DNA of 23,708 bases from Ruminococcus sp. GTDB taxonomy: Bacteria > Bacillota > Clostridia > Oscillospirales > Ruminococcaceae. Where the stretch lies: the NCBI GenBank assembly GCA_031262625.1, contig JAISHJ010000011.1:1-23708 (forward strand). The letters run 5' to 3'. Position numbers and translations under genes: made by a program. Positions 17,195-21,784 of the stretch are shown one piece after another. Below the pieces are notes generated by a model, which did no database searches, was not told where the DNA came from, and was given only the letters and a program-made list of their open reading frames with translations. Each line of letters opens with the position of its first letter. Position 1 is the stretch's first letter.

Positions 17195-17218
17195 GCAGTC
17201 TACAGTGCAGTCTACAGT
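17195..17218 (+). repeat. 12-bp tandem duplication at the tRNA transcript start
   Basis: GCAGTCTACAGT occurs twice with no gap, right at the expected transcription start. Confidence 0.8.
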
Positions 17219-17237
17219 AACCCTGCAAATTGCAAAT

Positions 17238-17310
17238 GGGAGTTTAGCTCAGCTGGGAGAGCATCTGCCCTACAAGCAGAGGGTCACAGGTTCGAGCCCT
17301 GTAACTCCCA
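17238..17310 (+). tRNA. tRNA-Val (anticodon TAC)
   Basis: Cloverleaf of 73 nt: acceptor GGGAGTT/AACTCCC, D arm GCTC...GAGC, anticodon arm CTGCC-CTACAAG-CAG with TAC, and T arm with GGTTCGAGCC. CCA is not encoded. It is the first gene of the five-tRNA operon. Confidence 0.95.
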
Positions 17311-17317
17311 TTTTTCT

Positions 17318-17333
17318 CGCCCCAATCGGGGCG
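17318..17333 (+). other. Hairpin between tRNA-Val and tRNA-Asp
   Basis: CGCCCC-AATC-GGGGCG lies in the spacer and has no T-tract after it. It is probably a processing structure in the precursor. Confidence 0.4.
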
Positions 17334-17339
17334 GGATTC

Positions 17340-17413
17340 GGTCCGGTAGTTCAGTTGGTTAGAACGCCGCCCTGTCACGGCGGAGGTCGTGGGTTCGAGT
17401 CCCATCCGGATCG
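17340..17413 (+). tRNA. tRNA-Asp (anticodon GTC)
   Basis: Cloverleaf of 74 nt: acceptor GGTCCGG/CCGGATC with one G-U, D arm GTTC...GAAC, anticodon loop CTGTCAC between CCGCC and GGCGG, and T arm with GGGTTCGAGTCCC. No CCA is encoded. Confidence 0.94.
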
Positions 17414-17467
17414 TCCGTGCATATTTAATTAATATGCTACAAGTGTGTGACAAAAATGTTTTGTGAA

Positions 17468-17517
17468 GCAATCGTTTGTTATTGCGTAGCAAGTGTTTTT
17501 ACGAAGTAAAAACTTGC
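17468..17517 (+). other. Two spacer hairpins before tRNA-Phe
   Basis: GCAAT/ATTGC, then a long arm pair GCAAGTGTTTTTAC / GTAAAAACTTGC with a two-base bulge. The 3' arm of the second overlaps the first two bases of tRNA-Phe, so it must open, or compete, during 5' processing. No gene is seen in 17414-17515. Confidence 0.45.
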
Positions 17518-17588
17518 CTCTGTAGCTCAGTCGGTAGAGCAGGGGACTGAAAATCCCCGTGTCGATGGTTCAATTCCGTCCGGAGGCA
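17516..17588 (+). tRNA. tRNA-Phe (anticodon GAA)
   Basis: Cloverleaf of 73 nt: acceptor GCCTCTG/CGGAGGC (one G-U), D arm GCTC...GAGC, anticodon stem GGGGA/TCCCC with loop CTGAAAA, and a T arm with the variant loop GGTTCAATTCC. No CCA is encoded. Confidence 0.94.
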
Positions 17589-17657
17589 GCCGTGCATATT
17601 TTAGTTACAAGTTCCTGCTGCCCTTAAGCGCGTGAAACATTGCTGTGTGAAACAGTA

Positions 17658-17703
17658 GCGTGCTGTGAAGAAAGCGGCGTGCTGTCAAGAAGCGGCGTGC
17701 TGT
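17658..17703 (+). repeat. Short direct repeats in the Phe-Gly spacer
   Basis: GCGTGCTGT occurs three times, at 17658, 17677 and 17695 (18-19 bp apart), with AGAAGCGG-like sequence between. Looser CTGTGTG copies lie around it. It is a small tandem array inside a tRNA precursor spacer; 17589-17740 holds nothing else. Confidence 0.7.
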
Positions 17704-17740
17704 GTGAAGAAGTAAGCTGTTTGTATAAAACTGTGCATTT

Positions 17741-17813
17741 GCGGATTTAGCTCATTTGGTAGAGCGCCACCTTGCCAAGGTGGAGGTAGCGAGTTCGAGC
17801 CTCGTAATCCGCT
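17741..17813 (+). tRNA. tRNA-Gly (anticodon GCC)
   Basis: Cloverleaf of 73 nt: acceptor GCGGATT/AATCCGC, D arm GCTC...GAGC, anticodon stem CCACC/GGTGG with loop TTGCCAA, and a T arm with GAGTTCGAGCCTC. No CCA is encoded. Confidence 0.95.
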
Positions 17814-17825
17814 CTTTTTTAATAC

Positions 17826-17898
17826 GCGGAATTAGCTCATATGGTAGAGCGCCACCTTCCCAAGGTGGATGTGGCGGGTTCGAGCCCCGTATTCCGCT
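17826..17898 (+). tRNA. tRNA-Gly (anticodon CCC)
   Basis: Cloverleaf of 73 nt: acceptor GCGGAAT/ATTCCGC, and the same D and anticodon stems as the preceding tRNA-Gly, but with loop TTCCCAA (anticodon CCC). It is probably a duplicate of its neighbour that changed anticodon; only 12 nt separate them. Confidence 0.93.
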
Positions 17899-17932
17899 TA
17901 AAAGCCGCCAACTTTCGTCAGCGGCTTTTTTG
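17899..17932 (+). terminator. Terminator of the tRNA operon
   Basis: AAAGCCGC/GCGGCTTT with a 12-nt loop and a T-run right after tRNA-Gly(CCC). Confidence 0.88.
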
Positions 17933-17998
17933 TGTATGGTTGTGTTATTTAGTAAAAAATCAACAACAAGAATAAATGGAAAAGTCTTTGAAGGGGGT

Positions 17999-18032
17999 TT
18001 GGGGGAAACTTTCTTCAGAAAGTTTCCCCCAA
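17999..18032. repeat. 34-bp perfect palindromic hairpin
   Basis: TTGGGGGAAACTTTCT is followed by TC and its exact complement, 16 bp in each arm. It lies between the end of the tRNA operon (+) and the end of the small-peptide operon (-), where it could block transcription from both sides. Its G-rich flank (AAGGGGGTTTGGGGG) resembles the flank of repeat copy 3. Confidence 0.8.
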
Positions 18033-18055
18033 CGCGCCCCGGTTCTAAAGCGTTG

Positions 18056-18406
18056 TTATCCTTGATAGTTAGGCCATTCGCAGACGAGACCGTTGTAGAA
18101 GTCTTGACGGGAGTAGCCGCAGGGCTTGCAGTGGGTTTTGTCGACCATGGGGTTATAGGCTTCCCAGCCGGGTTTGGGGCAGTCCCAGCCGCAGGGGTTT
18201 GTGCGGTCGACTTCGCGCCCGCCGACGACGTTTTCGAGTTCTTCGATAGTAGCTTCGCGGCTTGTGTGGAGTCTGTTATAGTGGGAAGCGGCTTCATCGG
18301 GGGATAGGGTTATATTATTTTCGGCGGCGAGGGATAGGAGTTCTTCGGGGGTCCTCGCCGCTTTAGCTTTGAGCATAATATCTTCGGGGAGCGAAATTAC
18401 AATCAT
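18056..18406 (-). CDS. Nif11-like-leader, Cys-rich precursor peptide A
   Basis: This 116-aa protein has an amphipathic helical leader (1-63) with RTPEELLSLAAENN and SPDEAASHYNRL, ending IEELENVVGG: a double-Gly site as in Nif11-type and peptide-exporter leaders. The core (64-116) has Cys at 72, 76, 93, 96 and 109, ending CEWPNYQG. GAGG lies 7 nt before the ATG and overlaps the end of peptide B's gene (4 nt between stop and start), so B and A are translationally coupled. The core pattern recurs in B and in the decayed copy. No maturase or exporter gene is close. It could be a RiPP precursor, or an exported or metal-binding small protein; which one is not known. Confidence 0.85.
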   Translation of the reverse strand: MIVISLPEDIMLKAKAARTPEELLSLAAENNITLSPDEAASHYNRLHTSREATIEELENVVGGREVDRTNPCGWDCPKPGWEAYNPMVDKTHCKPCGYSRQDFYNGLVCEWPNYQG

Positions 18407-18410
18407 TTTT

Positions 18411-18632
18411 TTACCTCTGCCTTACGGGGTATTGGCATTTATAGTTGCCGTCGTCGCGCTTTTTTATGTAGTCGCAAGCTAAACATTCGTCTTTTCCGCT
18501 AAGCTTGTGATTATCTTTTTGGCAGTAGCCGAGGTTTTCGCAGTTGTCGTCGCTGTCAGTGCCGCCGCCGGAAATATTTTCGATTTCTTCTTCGCTTAAA
18601 ATTATTTCTTCATCAAAGACCGGGGACTTCAT
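18411..18632 (-). CDS. Double-glycine-leader, Cys-rich precursor peptide B
   Basis: This is a 73-aa peptide gene upstream of A in the same transcript. The leader is short (1-24), acidic and helical, LSEEEIENISGGG, unlike A's long leader but with the same Gly-Gly end. The core has Cys at 31, 37, 50, 53 and 66 and ends CQYPVRQR. The last three Cys keep the same spacing as in A (C-x2-C-x12-C) and are followed by x-[WY]-P. GAGG lies about 9 nt before the ATG. Sharing the core while having a different leader suggests core shuffling between leaders, or loss of most of a longer leader. Confidence 0.82.
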   Translation of the reverse strand: MKSPVFDEEIILSEEEIENISGGGTDSDDNCENLGYCQKDNHKLSGKDECLACDYIKKRDDGNYKCQYPVRQR

Positions 18633-18700
18633 GGATAGGACCTCAAACTATAATTAATATAATTTTGCGTCTTAATCGAAATTGTCGCCGTTTTTAAAGA

Positions 18701-18956
18701 CTACCATCTGTTTGGTCTGTTATCATTAGGCCAGTTGCACACGATACCATAGTAATAAGTATTCAGATTGTAGATGCATCTTTTGCACTTGCCGATTTCA
18801 TTGCTCTGCATATACTTCTCGTGATATGGGCAATCCCAACCCCAGCAGTTATAAATATCTGCTGCTTCTTTTCCGCCGCAAGAGAGATGAGTTCTTCGGG
18901 GGAGGTTGCTTTTTTGCGATAGCAAGCATCTCGGGAGTAAAATCGACTATTTTCAT
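18701..18956 (-). pseudogene. Decayed third copy of the Cys-rich precursor gene (C)
   Basis: From ATG 18956, preceded by AGGA, the frame reads MKIVDFTPEMLAIAKK and then leaves register at a run of six A (18910-18915). One more A would give ATSPEELISLAAEK, matching A's RTPEELLSLAAENN. A second break follows: EAADIYN, matching A's DEAASHYN, runs straight into the core, so the leader's end with its Gly-Gly is deleted. The core is intact: CWGWDC, C-x14-C, CKRC, x12, CNWP, and then a stop at 18701. A peptide from an internal start such as TTG 18925 cannot be excluded but would lack a leader. The first break could also be a sequencing error in the homopolymer; the second cannot be explained that way. 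Confidence 0.75.
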
Positions 18957-19004
18957 ATACATTCCTATCGCCTAAAATTCAGGCAAATATTAATAAACTC
19001 TAAA

Positions 19005-19225
19005 GCATTTCACCAAAGAGCAGAAAGCGAAGCTGTCAAAAAACGGAAAGGCATTTCACCGAAGCACCATAGCACAGAAAGCAAAGCTTTCAAAAACGGT
19101 GAAGCATTTCACCAAAGAATGAACCAAGAATAATGTTTAAAGTCCGGGAGAGGTGGGGGTTTGGGGGAGGGGAGGGGAGTGTGGCGTCCACACTGGGCAC
19201 TCCTCCTCTCCCCCCCAGCGTACCC
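19005..19225 (-). repeat. Modular intergenic repeat, copy 3 (inverted)
   Basis: Read on the minus strand it starts about 10 nt after the stop of the 218-aa gene, with TACGCTGGGGGGAGAGGAG, then a long hairpin and CTCTCCCGGACTTTAAAC. Degenerate units follow whose GGTGAAATGC cores lie at 19113-19104, 19060-19051 and 19014-19005 (spacing 53 and 46 bp). It separates the 218-aa gene from the small-peptide genes. Its order and orientation relative to the preceding gene equal those of copy 2. Confidence 0.85.
19163..19216 (-). terminator. G/C-rich hairpin after the 218-aa gene, part of repeat copy 3
   Basis: A long C/T arm (19198-19216) pairs with the G/A-rich arm at 19163-19181, with a second nested hairpin GTGTGG-CGT-CCACAC (19179-19193). 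Like the hairpin after fapA it lacks a T-tract. Confidence 0.5.
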
Positions 19226-19231
19226 AGTACC

Positions 19232-19888
19232 CTATGCGCCTAAGATATCCATAACGGACTTCATGGTTTTTTGGGCGTAGGAGTAGTTGCCGCCGTGGAA
19301 GGTGTTGGCGAGGGCGGCGTTGACTTCTTCTTGTTTTTTGGATTGTTCTTCTACTAATTGTTTGAGGGAATTATCTTCTTCGACGTTGATATTGAGAGCG
19401 CCGAGGGTATCTTTGACACTTGCTGTGCGTGTAACCATTTCTTTGGCGGCGTTCAATACATTTGTGTTGGAAGAAGATTGGGCGAAACGGAGAGCGTCGT
19501 TGTAGCCGGAAACGAATTTGCCGAGTTCTTCCTGTAAGCCTGAAAGTTCCTTATCGACAGCGGCTCTGTCCTCGTCGGGGTTAGAGAGTTTGCTTACGGA
19601 TTCTTTCATTCTGTCGATAATAGACTGTGTAACTTCGTTAATGTTTTGGTTGTCTTTTGCGCCGGAAATTTCGGCTTTATCGACTTTTGGGGGTTCTTTA
19701 AGTTCTTGATTTTCAGCGCCTATTTGTTCAGCGAGGGTAGCTTCATCGCTTTTGCCGGAAGCTAATTTTGTAAGAGGGTTAGCGTTATTTTTCTTGTTAG
19801 CTATCTGCGAAGCGGTTGCGTTTTCGACTGCACCGGAAAATCCACCGTTTCTGTACGCAATGGTTCCCTGTAAAGACATTTCAGCCAT
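19232..19888 (-). CDS. Unknown 218-aa helical protein, distantly like flagellar cap/flagellin tails
   Basis: I do not recognise this with certainty. The 218-aa product has no signal peptide and no membrane segment. The N-terminus (1-85) is low-complexity and rich in Ala/Asn/Gly. The rest (about 85-218) is predicted helical with heptad-like stretches. The segment TLGALNINVEEDNSLKQLVE recalls the C-terminal part of FliD-like flagellar proteins (G-I-x-V-x-x-D-x-S-L), but no cysteine, catalytic motif or flagellar neighbour supports a role. An excellent GGAGG lies 7 nt before the ATG, and a small hairpin lies just upstream (19904-19919). A secreted or surface filament-associated role is one guess; confidence applies to its being a gene. 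Confidence 0.85.
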   Translation of the reverse strand: MAEMSLQGTIAYRNGGFSGAVENATASQIANKKNNANPLTKLASGKSDEATLAEQIGAENQELKEPPKVDKAEISGAKDNQNINEVTQSIIDRMKESVSKLSNPDEDRAAVDKELSGLQEELGKFVSGYNDALRFAQSSSNTNVLNAAKEMVTRTASVKDTLGALNINVEEDNSLKQLVEEQSKKQEEVNAALANTFHGGNYSYAQKTMKSVMDILGA

Positions 19889-19903
19889 AATATTACCTCC
19901 AAG

Positions 19904-19919
19904 ACGGCTTTTGAGCCGT
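19904..19919 (-). other. Hairpin in the leader of the 218-aa gene
   Basis: ACGGCT-CAAA-AGCCGT lies 4 nt upstream of the GGAGG. The rest of 19889-20012 is A/T-rich, with no clear promoter or terminator. Confidence 0.4.
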
Positions 19920-20012
19920 ATATATATTAAGATAAAAAAATTCTATTCTGCTATTTACACTATAGTACACAATATCGAAAACTTAAACGGTATTTTGTAA
20001 ACTTTTTGTGAA

Positions 20013-21317
20013 TTATACAGTCAACGGCGTATTTTCATCCTCTTTTTGGGCAGAAGGGGCTTTTGGAGAAGCGAGTGTACTACTACCGCGGGCAGTACTA
20101 AGCATCAGCTTTAAGCGATTTTCCTGATTGACGGCGGTTGCGCCGGGGTCGTAGTCTACCGCTACAATATTTGCTTCGGGGTGGGCGTTGCGAATCTTGC
20201 GAATCATGCCTTTTCCGACAATGTGATTAGGGAGACAGCCGAAAGGTTGGGCGCAGACAATGTTATTCACTCCCGAGTGGAGAAGTTCAAGCATTTCAGC
20301 CGTTAAGAGCCAACCCTCGCCCATCTTGTTGCCCGGGGAGACGTAGCCTTCGCTGTTTGCTTTTGTGTCCTCAAATTTCCCGGGAGGAGTGAAGCGGGAA
20401 CTTTTTACCGCCTTGATTATTCCGTTTTGAACGCGGCGCATGAAGACTTTTGCGCCCGCGTAGACGATATATTTCCCATAGTTCATCTTATAGAGTTCGG
20501 TCTCGACTATATTATGGTCTGCCATAAAGAGCACCATGTCGAGAAGCCCTGTTATGACTACTTCGCAGCCCTCTTTCCGCAAAAACTGCTCAAGATTGTT
20601 GTTGCCGAGAGGCGCAAATTTAATATAAACTTCTCCTACAATTCCGACTTTCGGCAAATCTTTCGGAGTATAGGGAATACTCTCGAAATCTTTCACTATC
20701 TGTGTGAGATTTTTTCTGTATTCGGTAAGCTTAAAATCTGTTTCGCAGAGATATTTCGTCCAGCGTTCGCAAAGCCTGTCTGTGATGCCGGGAGTCTGCT
20801 CATACGGGCGTACCTGATTGGCAAGCCATACCATCAAATCCGCGTAGCATATTCCTACAATCATGTCCTTAAACATAGAAGGAGTGATTTTCCAGCCGGG
20901 ATTCCGCTCAAGTCCGACAAAATTAAGGCTCACGACCGGGACATATTCAAGCCCGTTTTTAATTAAGGCTTTTCGTAATAGCGATATGTAGTTGGAAGCT
21001 CTGCAACCGCCGCCTGTTTGAGTAATCATCAGCGCGACTTTTCGCTTGTCATATTTCCCGGAGCGGAGAGCATCAATAAGCTGTCCTATAACAAGCAAAG
21101 CAGGGTAGCAGGTGTCGTTATGGACATTGCGAAGCCCTTCGTCAACCACTTTCCGCCCGGTTGTATATAAAAGCTCGGCTTTATAGCCGTGACTGTTAAA
21201 AATCTGCTCAAGCATCTTAAAATGGAGCGGCAGCATCATCGGAATAAGTATAGTATACTCTTTCCGCATCTCCTCCGTAAAAAGAAGTCTGCCATTGTCA
21301 TATACAAGTTCTGCCAT
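20013..21317 (-). CDS. Stand-alone 2-hydroxyacyl-CoA dehydratase/activase-related Fe-S protein
   Basis: This 434-aa cytoplasmic protein resembles the C-terminal part (COG3581-type) of the large CoA-dehydratase activase-related proteins of anaerobes. Conserved Cys motifs are HNDTCYPALL (C70), TGGGCRASNY (C105) and AQPFGCLPNHIVGKG (C361), typical [4Fe-4S] ligand sites. In many Clostridia this part is fused behind an ATPase activase domain and a DUF2229 domain, giving over 1000 residues; here neither is present, and no activase gene lies in the window. The Ser/Ala/Pro-rich tail after about residue 405 is probably disordered. AAGGAAG lies 5 nt before the ATG, with its own promoter. The substrate is unknown; it may not be a true dehydratase. 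Confidence 0.82.
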   Translation of the reverse strand: MAELVYDNGRLLFTEEMRKEYTILIPMMLPLHFKMLEQIFNSHGYKAELLYTTGRKVVDEGLRNVHNDTCYPALLVIGQLIDALRSGKYDKRKVALMITQTGGGCRASNYISLLRKALIKNGLEYVPVVSLNFVGLERNPGWKITPSMFKDMIVGICYADLMVWLANQVRPYEQTPGITDRLCERWTKYLCETDFKLTEYRKNLTQIVKDFESIPYTPKDLPKVGIVGEVYIKFAPLGNNNLEQFLRKEGCEVVITGLLDMVLFMADHNIVETELYKMNYGKYIVYAGAKVFMRRVQNGIIKAVKSSRFTPPGKFEDTKANSEGYVSPGNKMGEGWLLTAEMLELLHSGVNNIVCAQPFGCLPNHIVGKGMIRKIRNAHPEANIVAVDYDPGATAVNQENRLKLMLSTARGSSTLASPKAPSAQKEDENTPLTV

Positions 21318-21349
21318 ATTTCTTCCTTAAATCTTACTTTAAACTATAT

Positions 21350-21386
21350 TTATACTAAGTATAACATAAAACTATTATAATTGCAA
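21350..21386 (-). promoter_or_regulatory. Promoter of the dehydratase-like gene with overlapping palindrome
   Basis: On the minus strand TTGCAA (21386-21381), a 17-bp spacer and TATACT (21363-21358), with TG one base upstream of the -10. A perfect palindrome TTATACT-A-AGTATAA (21350-21364) covers the -10 and is a possible operator. Confidence 0.7.
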
Positions 21387-21442
21387 GGATTATTTTTTTC
21401 TTTACCTTTCGACAAAATTCACCAAAATAACTCTTTTACATA

Positions 21443-21451
21443 TGATATAAT
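21443..21451 (+). promoter_or_regulatory. Extended -10 element before the 81-aa ORF
   Basis: TGATATAAT with no good -35 box. A start about 7 nt downstream would fall within the AAGGGGTGG ribosome-binding site, giving a very short leader. Confidence 0.4.
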
Positions 21452-21466
21452 AAGGGGTGGTAAAAA

Positions 21467-21712
21467 ATGAAGAAATTTCTTAAGAGAAAATCCTGCACTG
21501 TAACTATATTAAATATAAGGAACAAGGAAACTATCGGGAAAATTATGGCTTTTAAGGGGGCGAAAATCTCGAAAGACGAATTCCTGTTAAGCTTCAATCC
21601 GCCCGAAGACGCCGTTTTGATGAAATTTTTCCTTGACCAACAGAGGATGAACTTTCTCAAATTTCCAATTAAGATTAAAAAGCCGTTCATAATTTATGCA
21701 GAGTTTATATAA
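21467..21712 (+). CDS. Unknown 81-aa basic protein
   Basis: I do not recognise it. It is a basic, single-domain-sized protein with alternating hydrophobic and charged residues (TVTILNIRNKE, IGKIMAFKGA, PFIIYAEFI) suggesting a small beta-rich fold with one helix near 45-60 (DAVLMKFFLDQQ). It has one Cys, no signal peptide and no membrane helix. AAGGGGTGG is well placed before the ATG, which favours this frame over the similar-sized antisense frame at 21436-21690. It sits alone between the divergent dehydratase-like gene and spoIVB, 72 nt upstream of the latter. Confidence 0.65.
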   Translation: MKKFLKRKSCTVTILNIRNKETIGKIMAFKGAKISKDEFLLSFNPPEDAVLMKFFLDQQRMNFLKFPIKIKKPFIIYAEFI

Positions 21713-21736
21713 TTTATCTTTTATAAATTTTGCTTT
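21711..21736 (+). terminator. Weak A/T-rich hairpin after the 81-aa ORF
   Basis: AATTTAT-CTTTT-ATAAATT is followed by TTGCTTTT. The stem has no G/C, so termination would be weak. Confidence 0.3.
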
Positions 21737-21784
21737 TGTGTTAATGATAAGATTATAAATGAATAAAAAACACGAGGGTAAAAA

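Noticed and set aside
17205..17432. Open frames across the tRNA genes resembling a small protein
   Set aside because: The frames read straight through tRNA-Val and tRNA-Asp; GSLAQLGEH and VTGSSPV are well-known spurious translations of tRNAs.
17756..18307. Long + strand frame from tRNA-Gly through the peptide A gene
   Set aside because: It overlaps two tRNAs, a terminator and a perfect palindrome, and is antisense to the peptide gene with its ribosome-binding site.
19960..20000. Flagellar sigma-28-type promoter before the 218-aa gene
   Set aside because: A CGATAT-like -10 is present on the minus strand but no TAAA at the proper distance; the match is too weak.
20427..20966. 179-codon + strand frame inside the dehydratase-like gene
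   Set aside because: It is antisense to a conserved protein with Cys motifs and has no ribosome-binding site.
21436..21690. 84-codon minus-strand frame opposite the 81-aa ORF
   Set aside because: It lacks a ribosome-binding site; the + frame has AAGGGGTGG at the right distance.
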